Assembly (NCBI GenBank): GCA_030141605.1
Contig: JAQGDQ010001586.1
Coordinates: forward strand, 1 to 33,731
From: Tubiluchus corallicola
Lineage: Eukaryota; Priapulida; Priapulimorpha; Priapulimorphida; Tubiluchidae
Length of the DNA: 33,731 nt
Direction of reading: 5' to 3'
Translations under genes and position numbers: made by a program
In this document: positions 1 to 20,808 of the stretch, one piece after another
Numbering within the stretch: the stretch's first letter is position 1
How the letters are laid out: every line of letters starts with the position of its first letter
Notes under the pieces: generated by a model
Databases searched by the model: none
What the model was told of the DNA's origin: nothing
The model's input: only the letters and a program-made list of their open reading frames with translations

Positions 1-356
1 CTGGTTATAACTGAAGTCATTACGTACCAATAGGATAAGAGAAAGATCGTCCAATGTTTTTTAGACTGATTTTTGAACTAGCTTTTGCTTGAAGTTGCTT
101 AGTCACACTTAGTTTAGGACTGTCTTCATCCTGTGAATTAAGCACATTATATGTACAACTGCATACATATATTATATACACTATTATATGTGGATAATAA
201 ATTTAGTCACATTTTACAACCATTTAGCTCTGCCTGGATTTTATCATACACATATACATAGTGCACTAATTAATGAACGAAAGTGCAAGTTCATCTTTAT
301 ACATTACAGCTTTGAAAATGTAATAATATCAGTGACTCACTGATTAATGAGCTTAC

Positions 357-1564
357 CAAATCTACTTTCCTGGTGCGGCGCGGCACACAAACGGGTGGAC
401 GTAAAACTTTCTGCGGCTTAGACCTTTAATGGAAGAAAACACTATATCTTAACTAATCAGGCAACTTGTGAAGAGGTCCAACACTGTAATATTAGGCAAG
501 AATATCCCGACATTCGAAAACTCATAATTTACCCTGTACACGATGAAAAACAAATATAAAGTAACGCTGTATCTAAAAGACTAAAGACATTTAAACAAGA
601 AGCATAAAGCTAAAATAAAAGTAATAATGTTAAGGACGAAAAAAGAAAACTCACAGCTTTTAAAACTAAACTTGATCAAAAGAAAGAAAATGCAAAAAGA
701 TTGTAACTGAGTATGAAGTTTAACTGAGAACTTTCTGCTACAAATTCCACATCTAGGCCAAGCTTATTATGATCATTACTTTGTTAGACAAATTAAGCAT
801 CCACATTAATAAAATTGATAAAAATTTGGTTGAAAAAACAAACAACAATATTATAATAAGCAGCAATGTGTACGACTGATATTTTCATAAAAATATGCCC
901 TGTAGCTTTCATTTTAGTCTAATTACTAATGTGAAGTAAATTACTTAACGCAATTAACACTATTTTATTTGCTTATCTTAGCTTATTATTATTTATTAAC
1001 ATGAATCCCTGCAATTAGATATTGACAAGATAAAAAGACCAGAAGAAAAAAGAATTCACTTGAAATAAGTGGACCATTTAGTAGACTAAAAAGGCATGAA
1101 ATGTCAAATTTCGAAACACTTTAAATTATCAAATGAATTTCTTTACCTTATAACAGTAACACCTTTCTTGTTCACTAAACACTCGTTAATTAACGGTGGG
1201 CATCCTTTAGTTGAGCTGATTAAGGGGTTGTTGTACAGAATTAACTCTGATAACAAAGGCCAATCCGCAACACATAACACAGAATGCTCATCCATTATCT
1301 GAAAAAAAGCATAAAAGTGAATAATACAAAAGACAATATTTTTATTTTTAAAAAAACATCTTAAACTATAGCTCAGTACAATTTACACTAGAAAATTTGA
1401 AAGGAAACATACTGTTTTTTTAATGACTTATGTCAAAGAATTATTACTTCAGAATAATAATTTTGCATTTGCACGACTAGTTAGTACATCAAAAAGATTT
1501 TCCATACTAAGTTACCATACTAATTACTTACCAGTAGACTTACCTGTTTGAAAGACTTACGTAA
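357..1564 (-). CDS. XRRA1: XRRA1-like leucine-rich-repeat protein, partial (3' exons)
   Basis: Two confident minus-strand exons and one possible microexon. Exon 1298-1147 follows a strong acceptor (T-run then CAG) and ends at AG|gtaaag in phase 2. It reads 50 codons including WPLLSELILYNNPL and GCPPLINECL. Exon 423-357 follows an acceptor at ttaaag, begins in the matching phase, and reads SKPQKVLRPPVCVPRRTRKV before TTG|gtaagc. The LRR-type 'WPLL.EL..(N)NPL', the 'PPL' segment, then 'V.(I/V)R.KP...P....P....RKV' is the order I know from XRRA1 (X-ray radiation resistance-associated 1) proteins. A 21-nt microexon at 1564-1544 (LRKSFKQ, phase 0) sits between a good acceptor and a gtaagt donor and would join in frame; this one is tentative. 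The gene's 5' exons are not recognised upstream, and the 3' end lies beyond base 1. Function of the family is poorly known. Family assignment is from remembered similarity, not a search. Confidence 0.62.
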
Positions 1565-2172
1565 CTACAAGAGAAAATTCTTAGCATTTTAAAATGTTGG
1601 AACCGCTTGGTAAAATGGCAGTGCATCACCACCCCAGCATGCACCACTGATTCACCAAAAAACAGATTACTGGTCTTACTGACAAGATAAGAAATTTTCG
1701 CTTTTGTTTAGTTAGTGAAGAATGTGCTACGAATGCTCTATTATTTTTTCAAACTTAATGCAATGTTATCTAAACTTGTGTCAAATAACTTACCGTTACA
1801 GTGGCTGTACCTAACGGTCATTGTGGGAGTGTAAATTCACTAGTTTTACACAGCGTTACTGCTAACGCAAGCTCTATGCAGAATAAGACTGTGTGTGAAT
1901 GACGTAAAATTTGAAAACAAATTTTTAAAGTTCATTTATGAAGTGTTTTCTTGTGCTTTAAGGTCAAGTTCTTTTATACATTCCATTATTTCAGAACTTC
2001 ATTTTCTAGTCTAATTGTTGCTTTACCTTCAGGTTAATGTTTCTCCTTTACTTGCACATATTAGAAATCTTTCATGCTGCAAAATGTATTTTATAAGTTT
2101 ATAGGCAATTATGCGTCTTTTAAAGTCTCTCGTGTAACTACAATAGCTAAAATTATTTTTATGAATGTATAC

Positions 2173-2203
<31 letters not shown>

Positions 2204-2399
2204 CGTGGAAATACATTTTGCTGCATGAAAGATTTCCTATTGAAAACTTCCCTATAAATAAAAAATACTGAAAAGTCTTATGCAAGCGTCTTATATATAC
2301 AGGCAAAAATGGTCGTTCTATGCAAATTACAAAGCACTGAAAAACTATAATTCAAAATCTATTCTGTTCAGTTTTTAGGGTACTCACTAAGAGATGCTA

Positions 2400-2625
2400 T
2401 AACGATAAAATGGTATACGCACATTTTGCCAGTTGACATTTCACCAATGAACATTTTAACAATGAATTATAAAGATTTAAATTTTCCCACACATACATAT
2501 TGCCCCTGATACATTTCGTAATGCATCTAATAATTCCATACAATTTTGCCAGCGTACATATTGCCAATGCACACTTAGTCGTGTGTACATTTCGCCAGTG
2601 CTCGCATCGCCAGTGCATCCTTTGC

Positions 2626-2697
<72 letters not shown>
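2400..2697. repeat. Degenerate 15-bp repeat followed by (TA)n(TG)n
   Basis: From about 2420 to 2620 variants of acatttcgccagtgc recur at roughly 15-bp spacing, then (TA)n at 2627-2653 and (TG)n to about 2694. Both strands stay open through it, giving periodic pseudo-ORFs (C-x-LAKC type on the minus strand). A shorter (TA)n(TG)n tract sits at 2172-2204. Confidence 0.75.
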
Positions 2698-2698
<1 letters not shown>

Positions 2699-3481
2699 CC
2701 ATAAACACTAATAAAGGTGTGTTGCAGAAATTGAATTTTTTTCCTTTTGCACATTATAATCTACTCTGTATATTTATTACTTGTTATTATATTTATCACT
2801 TGTTAAGACATTATAAAGTTGGTAAAATATTTTATGGAATTAAAAAATTATGCAAAACGTTTTCCATCATTTAAAATTTTAGCAAAGAGAGGAAAAATCT
2901 TCTTAGCTAAGATAAAACTTGGGCCAATATCAATTATAAGGGTATTAAGGGAAACGAGAAAATGGAAAACCTTCTCAGTCATTACAGCTTGTTTTACACC
3001 CTTACGGTTTGACTTTAGGATTATCCAGTTTGTGAGTGACAAATACATTATCAAATATTTGTTTTTCGGTGGTCATTATTCTCATAAATGTCAAAATTAC
3101 ATTTTTGAAAAGTAAATCATTATAAATCTTTTACATTACTACTCAATGTTATTCAGTAAAAAATTGTGAGCCTAATATTCCGTGCAAATTCATTTAATAT
3201 GGGAAATCTACATAAATTACGACATTGTGATTATTTTATCATCATTTTAATTTACCACTGTTTGTTTCTAAAAATTGGTTTATAAACAATGGTATTGCTA
3301 TTGTTTGCTATTGCTATTGTTTGCTATTGCTATAAACACACTTATGCTATTGTTGTTATGTTTGTTTTTATATTTTCCTTTTTGTTATTGCTTTATTTTG
3401 ATTAGTTTATTTAAGTAATTAACAATAATTGCATCCTGTGACATCAATTCTTTTTTCTGTCACCAATATTAAATTATAAGG

Positions 3482-3628
3482 GGTGAGTGACTAGATGACC
3501 TACGGTCTTTCCTCGCCCCATCTCCACAGACAAAGTTATTTTTTCGTAAAATGGAAATTTGTGGCACATTTGGAGAAAATAAATGTCTATGTCTATGTCT
3601 ATGTATGTCTATGTCTAAACATTTATGG
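3482..3628 (+). mobile_element. SINE/LINE 3' end (family A), tail (ATGTCT)n
   Basis: A core with 'actagatgacc..cggtctttcc' is followed by 'gagaaaataaatg' and an (ATGTCT)n tail ending at about 3617. The same core occurs on the minus strand near 17980 and 26310, each with an AATAAAT motif and a different microsatellite tail. This is typical of a non-LTR retroposon 3' end that ends in simple repeats. Confidence 0.6.
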
Positions 3629-4759
3629 TAATTATTTCAAATTCCGTGAAAATCTTTTACACATTACTATAAAATTTATTATCTGTAAAAATTAAAATTT
3701 CTGAAGCAACTAAACATTTTAGTACCCATATTTGCTAACTGGTTTTACAAGTAAAATTTCTGAGAATAAGGAGTGTAGCATGCAAACAGGTCGTGTTTAT
3801 TATCCTTTAGATGGTCAATCAAATTAATGGCACGTAAATTTCAGAGATACAATTTTTCCACTTTATGCTACCGCCTAAACAAGCTTTTGAGCTGCTACAA
3901 TAAAAGCTAGAAATGTTATTCGGAAATATGAAAGTTCCCAGTTTATTTTGAACAGTATTTTAATAATACAACTAGTGTAATAACAATGCAATCAAAACTT
4001 ACAGAAACACCGTTGTTGATTGCAGTCCGCCTGGTAGTAATTTTAAGCAACAATAAAAGTACTAACTAGTCATCTATAGGAAAAGACATAGTAAAAGGCA
4101 CCATTCTACTCCTGTTTTAATTAAGCTACAATAAACCAGTTCCTAGCATTACGATAAATGATGTAAAGAGCTGCTATATTTCTTTTGTTTTTCTGTTTCC
4201 TTTTACAATATTCATTGTCTTATACCGCAATAAGCGACACCGATTTTAAAGGAAGACAGGATGATTTTTCATATACTTCCCCATTTTCAAGTACAATACA
4301 AAGTATACATTTTAGCACAATTAATACTGTAAAAGCGTTTCTGATATTTAAATAATAGATTAAAAACTTATTTAACAGCAAGCGAGCCTAACTATTGAGG
4401 ACGTCACAAACGAACATAATTTTCAACACAAAAATATTCCATGAGCGTAATACATGTGTTTGCAAAAGCAAAAATTGAAGTTCTGTGCTACTGTAATATA
4501 TTCGCTGTGTTGTACTAAAACTAGGCAAAATTTAAGATAAAAATATATTTTAATATCGATATTTATAAGCATTAAAGTATTTAAGAACATCGCAGCATGA
4601 GAATAAAAATTCACACAACTGTTAATGGCATATGCATCCAGTGCAAACTAAAAACTACTGCGCCAAAAATTTAAAACGAAATATACATTATAATATTACA
4701 CGCAAATTATAATAGACTATATACAATATATACATACAATTTAAAATGGACGTTGTATT

Positions 4760-5262
4760 CAAAAATACAACAATAAAATTTGTGGATGAATATATTATCA
4801 TTTACGTATGTTGGGTTTTCAAAACGATTTAATGTATGTATTTTTAGTTTGGATTTGAATTTATAGAAAGACTTGAGTTGTTCTAAACTTGGTGGCAGGG
4901 TATTCCATTATTGAACTCCTTGTTTAGTGACAGAATTGTTGTCGTGTTTGTTATTAGTGCGTGTTTGTTTAATATTGTGTGTTCTTGGATTTAATGTTGG
5001 CTCCAAGAGGAGTGGACGCTTATTTTTGATGAAGGGCGTGTTAATATTGTTGATGTATTTATATAAAAATAGGATTGTGTAGAAGTCTTTATGTGCTTGT
5101 AAAATTGGGAATTTAAACATTTTTCTCAATTCTGTTGTAGAGGTTTGATTTGTGATGAGAGACGTTTTATTTGAATAGCCAGAGACTAATCTTAATGCAT
5201 AATTTTGAAGACTAGTTTGTTGAATAGCTGTCTCTTGAAACTCCATAAGAAATATCTTCTAA
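4760..5262 (-). pseudogene. LINE reverse transcriptase C-terminal remnant
   Basis: The minus-strand frame 5246-4908 contains LQNYALRLVSGYS, LRKMFKFPILQAHKDFYT, LYKYINN and a 'FIKNKRP' segment. This is the C-terminal thumb region of jockey/CR1/RTE-type reverse transcriptases. After a stop at 4908 a second frame continues 'FNNGIPCHQVLEQLKSFYKF', matching the usual WNxLP...FKxxL ending. Frameshifts and stops show it is dead. The 5' truncation is typical of LINE copies. Confidence 0.65.
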
Positions 5263-6317
5263 ATCGATTTGGTAACATATAAGACATGAGCATCTTGACC
5301 ACACGATTAATTTACAATTTACAATTTTGCCAATATTAATCTTCTTTGAAGTAAAATAAGCGCACTTTTGAGGCGATTCCAACATTTGTTTAAGGTATAT
5401 CATTTTTATTTTGTTTTGCTTCACAGACAGGTGATCCTTTTCGCGACATCTTGGACAAATAATTGTTTCTACTAAGTAAACCGGTTAGCGAGTTGTGTGC
5501 CCTAGTTAGCCAGTTTCCCTCGTTGAAGCATTAGATACTTACTTGAATGTATGATGATAATTATTAATGGAGCTAAGAATAATGATGATATTGTTGTAAA
5601 AAATATATATGTTGTGCTGATTTAAACTTGCGTTGTGCAGTCTTTTCTGTTATAAACTGGTTTCCTTATAAACAGGTCATGTGACCAGTCTTTTACCTGT
5701 ACACTTACCTGTAGATTGGCGTAACTCAGACATTCACACACTGCAGTGACAGATTGTTTAGCGTCATTCATTGATTCGTTGTTATAATTTCAAAATTACA
5801 CTTATAGAAGATCACCATGTAAGTTGATTTATTAATTTCTTAAATCTTGAACCTTTGTTTATTAAAAAGACTACAGATTAGATTTTATAAGTTGCGTAAA
5901 AGTTTGTTAAAGTTAATTAGATCAATTTGGTTTAGATTTCGCCGTAAAATTGAGCAAAATTATATAAAATTTTCTTATTTGTTTTCAGATTAAACGATGC
6001 AAGCTACACAATTATGTTGTTGGAGTTTTTTTGTAAGAAGGTAGCACATATGTAAATTGTAAATATTTGCATGACTTTATTACCTTTGATTTTTTTACAA
6101 TTATGGCGACTTTTTTACAAACACTCGTTTAAATTGTTTTGTAGCTCGCTAGCCAGCGTGTATATAGATTTTAAATTATGCTTAATTATAGGTAATAATC
6201 GTTATGAAAAACCAGATAGACAAATCTCATAGTCAAGTTTTTCAGGTTTTGTAAAAACAATCCTCGTATTAGTGTAAACGTACTCGCTGCAGTAACACCA
6301 TCACACTCATTGCTGTA

Positions 6318-15653
<9,336 letters not shown>

Positions 15654-15705
15654 AAAGCCTTTGTAACATTCAGATTAAGAACAAAAACACAAATGACAAA
15701 TACAC

Positions 15706-15711
15706 TTTATT
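15706..15711 (-). terminator. GR1 poly(A) signal
   Basis: AATAAA on the minus strand lies 33 bp beyond the GR1 stop codon. Cleavage 10-30 nt further would place the GR1 3' end inside or next to the sulfotransferase 3' UTR. Confidence 0.5.
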
Positions 15712-15743
15712 TTAATTACAATTAAGAGTTTGTTGTTCTATGA

Positions 15744-17770
15744 TCACTGTGCATGGGTCTCGTTGCTTCCTGTATCAGGGCATTCACAATCTTCTGACGA
15801 AGGAACGAACTGTCGAAGTAGAAAGAAGTAAGACGCAAATATCCCAAATGACTGAAAAAAATCAAAACCTCACATTTAATATCAAATTAATAAGCTGCGA
15901 AATAATGCGAGTCATTATCATGAGTTAATGAAATGCTGAAAACTGCGTAACACTTTGTAAAATCTGTGCAATATCTCATACGTATTTATAATTAATATTT
16001 TATACTGTTACTGAAGCTTTGGAGGACTTCAAGGTTGGAAAGACATTGTTTCCAGTTTTATTCAGGAAATACTTCTAAAGTTGCTTTCTCAGTTGCCATT
16101 TCATTATAAATTTGCAAATACGAAGCTGCTGAGCTACCAACGGAATCATAGAATTTTGTTGTTTTCACTTTCATTCTGTAACGGGTCAAAACTAGATAGT
16201 TTTATTTGGCGACTTTGTTGTTGACCGTCACTTCATCATCGTCAAATTCAAATGACGAATCGTACACTTCAGACTCTGAATTATTGCTGTACATCTTATA
16301 TGAGTAAAGCACGCTTCAAGAAAACCACGTACAGTATGAACTTTTAAAGCCTCTCGCTAAAACAAGTACGAACGACCGCTCTGTTCTGCTCGCTGGTATC
16401 TACTGTACCTCTCAGTAAGCTCTTCCTAACGCGACGCCAGAGCATTGAGTGTCGTGGTGGGTGGTAATGTTTGCTTGCAGGGCAAACGGCGCGCAATTTA
16501 AGTAACAATATCACATAAAAGTACGCATCAGAACTGTCTTAAAAGTTAAGAAATACGTAATTTCGCCTATGCTATAAAAGAAAATAACATAAAAATAGTG
16601 TGATCGGACCTTTAGAGTATAATTTGTTGCTTACGGTTAAAATAAAGGATCTGTTTATCACAAAGAGTTTCCCTGCAGTCATTACAATCTTCGGTCCTGA
16701 AAGTCTCACTGCAAACAAGTTTACCTGCACAAAAATGTGAAAACAAAACTTTGTGATGAGACGACAGCTGTTGTAACAGCCTTCTATGAATTAAAATTTA
16801 ATCCTGTCGGCAGAGAAAGAATAATAAAGAAGACAAAAACGAAGTTACGACGTACACGCTAATGCATAATATAAAAGAGAAAAGAATTTAACGACAATTT
16901 TGATGAACTGAGTTTTGATGCTTGAAGCAAAAAAAAATCGATTGAAATAACAAGGGATTATGACGTACATAATGGATTGTGACGTACATAACGGATTGTG
17001 ACGTACATAACGTATGTAAGAAAATTATCTTGACAAGGATGTTATCAACAGCATCAATAAATATAATAATATTAGGAATAAATGGAAATACTTACATCGA
17101 ACTGTTGTTGCTGTGTCAAAGTGCTTCTGTCCACTGCATGTAGGATATTGACAGGTTTTTCTGCCTGATAACGACAATATTAGCGTATAACTTCATTAAT
17201 CTTGTGTAATCTTAGTATCAAAATTATTTATATGATGGAATAAATCCACGCTTGTTGAATTTTGAAGCTAATTGTGAAAAATTCGGGAAGCAGCCTGGAT
17301 TTGAACTAAGGACCTTTTGCTTACAAGGCGAGAGTCATGACAACTGGATGCCAGATCCCAGTGATCATTCAGTTCTTGTATCTGGCCAACCAATTCAGCA
17401 TTTTCTAGCTTAGTTTATTCACACTAGAGTAACTGCTAACTAATTAGATTAATTTTTTGCAATTAATTTGGAGGAGTAATTAAATATTTAAATATTGCTG
17501 GAGTAATTTATAGGTGATTACTTAATCATCATAATGCTAATTTAAAGGTTGTTATTATCATTAATAACAGAATGAGCCCACAATAGTTGAATTTTGAAAC
17601 GTATTTCTTTCAAGTTTGGTTTCAAAATTCAACAAAATTATAAAATCTGTTGTGGATTTATTCCGTGAACTATATAAGATCGTTGTTGAAAGCAACTGTT
17701 AGTTAAAGAAATGACGGCTTATAATTATAATAACAATGATGATGATGATGATGACGATGACTACGACGAC

Positions 17771-17835
<65 letters not shown>

Positions 17836-17863
17836 TAATAATAACAACAACAACAACAACAAC

Positions 17864-17903
<40 letters not shown>

Positions 17904-19329
17904 TAATTTATTTGCTTGCCTTCTGAATAAACACAAAAACCAATTTACTAATATTCAACAATATTTAAAGAAGGGCGGAATGGCGAAAGACCAAAATGGT
18001 CATCTAGTCTGCCATCCCTAACTAGTGAAACTGCGAATCTCTGTATGGCGAGTGAGCATAATTATAGCAAATAAATAAATAAATAATAAATAGGCAAAGA
18101 ATTAGTTAAAATGGATGGCAAGAATTTCTACTACTATTACTATCATCATCATCATTACCATTATCATTATTATAAAGTCGTTATAGACAAATGCCTCAGT
18201 AATTACAAAACACTTATTTCCATGCTCAGTAACTCATTAACTTGTCGACTATTTAATCATTTAATTACCAACCATTTCTTGTCCTCAATAGACTAATGTT
18301 ACTTAAAATTTAATTAAATTTGTTTTTCTTTGAGTTACTTACCATTTCATTGACAAATCCACAGGAAAAACTGAAGCACAGCAGTGCAACAATGTGTCCA
18401 ACAACGACAACAAACATGGCAATCAGAAAGAAAGGGCCAAAGTGGTAAAACTTGGGATTTATTAAGATAACGGTGTTTACTAATGTCATGGTGACTGCTA
18501 CGATGCACTCAGCTGCTGAGATAGGTCCAAATGTATCATCGGTAAACTCTGCTAATCTGCACAATTGCTGATATTTTTGCCTGTGTTTTGCTACGTTTTG
18601 TTGTAAATTGAAGTCAGTTTCCATAGTTTTAGCAAGAAAGGAGAACTCTTTCTGCAGTAGTACAACTAAGCATAGCATGAGAGCAGGCATGCCCCAAGCA
18701 TCAATGTAGTAGACCTCGCACATGAAAATCGTTGTCAGAAAAGTGTAAAGAACTGAGAATGAGAATCCTTCAGCTTCGAATGATGTCAAAACAAAAACGG
18801 CAGTCGAAAGTGAAATTATTGTGACCAGAACAATTAACGCAATACTAGTGTACTTCGAATATCTGGCCAGACTTTTCAGTTTGAACTCGTCTTCGTTGAG
18901 GAGATACTGCTCCCACTTTGTCAGAACCTGTTGGATCTCCTTACGTTTCACCAACGTTGTTATCAAATTGCTTGTAGCCTGGCCAACTATCAGCAGCGTC
19001 GCCATTTGTACAATGACCGTTGCTAAATATTTTGCAGCTAAAAGGTAGATCAGGATGATTATCGTGTTGAGTATGACCACCAGATCAGAAATTGTTAAGA
19101 GGATGGAACAAACCACGAGGCATTTGCTCGACTCTTCAAAGTGTCCAAGTGTCGAAAATGGCCATGCTCCAAAGATCTTCATGAGCATCGTAATGGGTCG
19201 AATAGATCTCCAGAAACTTAGATCTTCTTTTGACTTTGCCATGTCATCAACTGGTGTTGACGACGAGATATTGTTTGTTGTCTCCAGACCATCGTCAACT
19301 ATTTGAATCACGGGTTTTACAGCAGCCAT
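15744..19329 (-). CDS. Gustatory-receptor-like 7TM protein GR1
   Basis: Four exons on the minus strand: 19329-18343, 17164-17096, 16724-16635, 15851-15744 (TGA). All three introns are phase 0 with GTAAG donors, giving 417 residues. The N-terminal SFWRSIRPITMLMKIFGAWP is the insect GR/OR-type start. Hydrophobic segments lie near residues 70-97, 100-124, 160-182, 192-225, 271-291, 298-325 and 368-397. Exon 3 encodes TAGKLFVINRSFILT and exon 4 SYFFLLRQF, the counterpart of the TYhhhhhQF signature of the insect chemoreceptor superfamily. The family has inverted topology (N-terminus inside), so the short tail after QF, which has an NET sequon and two Cys, would be outside. It probably forms a ligand-gated cation channel; the ligand is unknown. 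The start ATG 19329 is preferred; the frame extends only two codons upstream. A close paralogue is GR2. Confidence 0.88.
16202..16294 (-). CDS. 30-codon acidic mini-ORF in GR1 intron 3
   Basis: ATG to TAA on the minus strand gives MYSNNSESEVYDSSFEFDDD and a short remainder. Such S/E/D-rich starts are common at the N-terminus of some DNA transposases, so this may be a transposon remnant. No terminal repeats were identified, and function is unknown. Confidence 0.25.
   Translation of the reverse strand: MYSNNSESEVYDSSFEFDDDEVTVNNKVAK
16951..17012. repeat. Three tandem copies of a 19-20-bp unit with TGACGTAC
   Basis: The unit ggattgtgacgtacataac is repeated three times in GR1 intron 2. Each holds TGACGTAC, similar to a CRE half-site. 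The significance is unclear. Confidence 0.7.
17228..17672. mobile_element. Foldback/MITE-like element with tRNA-like segment
   Basis: The left end has GGAATAAATCCAC followed by TTGTTGAATTTTGAA. The right end carries the inverse (gtggatttattcc, ttcaaaattcaacaa). Within the right arm GTTGAATTTTGAAAC (17586-17600) pairs perfectly with 17619-17633 around an 18-nt loop. Between the arms a minus-strand tRNA-like segment (about 17288-17362) reads ctcgccttgtaagc and agttcaaatcc, resembling a tRNA-Thr (TGT) derivative. It lies in GR1 intron 1. Confidence 0.5.
17735..18020 (-). mobile_element. Family A retroposon copy with (ATT)n tail
   Basis: The core (gaaagaccaaaatggtcatc, near 17979-18000) matches the copies at 3482 and 26219. 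Reading the minus strand, it is followed by gcaaataaattat and then a long (ATT)n tract, seen on the plus strand as (AAT)n at 17771-17902, and a (CAT)n stretch to 17735. The microsatellite is therefore the 3' tail of the retroposon. Confidence 0.55.
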
Positions 19330-19641
19330 TCTCACACTAGTGTCTTTGCGTTTTAAGCTTCTGGCAAAGTCGTCTATTTGTTGCTAAGTTCGCAGCGAGA
19401 GTGTTTGAAAACAGTGATTGTACGGTAATAATTATTATATTAAAACTGAAGCTGTCGGCTCGTTTGAATAACTAGCCTCGCAAATAAACTTTCTTGTAAC
19501 TGATTCGGTTGCTATTTGCACAGTATTTCAGTGTACTTGTCTTACATTGTTGTGACTTGTTAATTCTGTCGTATCAGTTTTTCGACTGTAGTGGCCAGCT
19601 GCACAGGTACAAAGGAGTAATACAAAGATAAATCAATCATA
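19330..19641. other. Upstream region of GR1
   Basis: About 310 bp between the GR1 start codon and the mariner-type element. It should contain the GR1 5' UTR and promoter. I see no clear TATA box or initiator that I would assign. Confidence 0.4.
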
Positions 19642-20228
19642 CAGGGTGTCCATAAAGTCTGGGTACATAGTAAAAACAAATACTTTTTAAAAAACAATTT
19701 TATTCAATTTTGATGTTGATAAATAATATTTTCAACATGATTTCCATCACATCTGCATCCTTCTATCGGGGTCGTCTTCATTTAAGTGATGTAATATTTG
19801 TAATTTATATGGATGAAACCTTTCCTCTCTCGGGATTTTGTGAATTGTTGACCTTGGAACACCCAACTCTGCGGATGTCCGACGAAGTGATTTCCTTGGG
19901 CTAGCATAAACCTTGGCCAAGACAGCCTCTCTCGTTTCGTCTAAAGTCTTGGGGCGTCCAGAACGAGGTTTGTCCAAGACACTGCCTGTTTCTTTAAACT
20001 TCTTGACCAATTTCTCGACGGCAGTAAAACAAATATGTTGACGATTAGGGTGTCGAAGGTTAAATTCTTCCGCAATTTTACGATAAGACCATCCTTCTCG
20101 TCCACTTAAGAGTACCAAATCGATTCTTTCTTCCTTAGACAAAGCCATTTTCTTTCTGAAGAGAAAAAATAAAAACAAATAAATAAATAGTAAAATCCCC
20201 CATGTACTCAGACTTTACGGACACCCTG
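19642..20228 (-). mobile_element. Tc1/mariner-type element, internally deleted
   Basis: Terminal inverted repeats of about 29 bp (CAGGGTGTCCATAAAGTCTG left; CAGGGTGTCCGTAAAGTCTG on the opposite strand right) are bounded by TA on both sides, the usual target duplication. At 587 bp it is about half the length of an autonomous element. The gap removes everything after the DNA-binding domain. Confidence 0.85.
19747..20148 (-). pseudogene. Tc1/mariner transposase, N-terminal half only
   Basis: From ATG 20148 the frame encodes 133 residues with paired helix-turn-helix units: EERIDLVLLSGREGWSYRKI in the first, a GRPKT linker near residue 74, and LGVPRSTIHKI in the second. It stops just after DDPDRRMQM, where full-length proteins enter the DD(D/E) catalytic domain, so it cannot transpose by itself. 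The DNA-binding half is uninterrupted, so a repressor-type product is conceivable. Confidence 0.82.
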
Positions 20229-20786
20229 TATTTTCAGGCAGCCAGGATGGTATTGTGAATATCCTTTTTTCTGTGTTTTAACATTGGATTTCTTCCATTG
20301 TTTTAGAGTGGAATATTAACTATTCCCTAAAGTTTACTTTATGTTCCACTTTCTCTCGCTTTACATTCTTGGTTATTTTAATCGATAGTCAAGCAAATTT
20401 AGGAAGTGGACAGATAAGCTACTAAGACCACAAAATACCTTGCTAAAGCAATTTAAATACATAAACTGCAATATAAGTCTAGTTTATATTGACGTTTAAT
20501 TTTGACGTGAAAAATGCTTCTATGTATCTCACTAAATTGGCTGAACGTATTTATAAGCATTTCCAGAACAACTACTAAAATAGCTATAGATCTGTACCAA
20601 AACAAAAATAGGTAATTAAGGACCCTTGAATATTTTAAAGAGTAAATGGTTTTGACCTACATTTAATATTGGGTTCGGTTTTGCTTTAAAATGAGATATT
20701 AAATTAGCTGATTAACTAATCAACGTGATTCGTGAAAGTTATTAATAAGGTGTCATGTATCACATTTTTAGTAACACAATCATTAA
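20229..20786. other. Intergenic spacer between mariner-type element and GR2 array
   Basis: AT-rich, no ORF or repeat that I recognise. Confidence 0.5.
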
Positions 20787-20800
20787 TTTATTTGTTTATT
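20787..20800 (-). terminator. Two AATAAA signals just past the GR2 array
   Basis: Minus-strand AATAAA hexamers at 20800-20795 and 20792-20787 are the first canonical signals I see beyond the 75-bp array. They would place the GR2 poly(A) site immediately after the last repeat unit. Confidence 0.45.
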
Positions 20801-20808
20801 ATTTATCA

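Larger units (their letters stand above)
1565..6317. other. Intergenic region between XRRA1-like gene and sulfotransferase
   Basis: AT-rich DNA with no ORF that I can defend as a host gene. It holds the degenerate 15-bp repeat and TA/TG tracts, a SINE-like copy with an (ATGTCT)n tail, and a LINE remnant, listed separately. Missing 5' exons of the XRRA1-like gene could lie here, but I found no convincing acceptor/donor pair with coding sequence beyond the microexon. A possible untranslated first exon of the sulfotransferase gene ends near 5819 (gtaagt-type donor at 5820), with a candidate acceptor near 6292; this is weak. Confidence 0.5.

Noticed and set aside
17288-17362. Functional tRNA-Thr gene
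   Set aside because: The B box and the anticodon-loop-like CTTGTAA are present, but the acceptor stem does not pair and the D arm is poor. It is a SINE-type relic.
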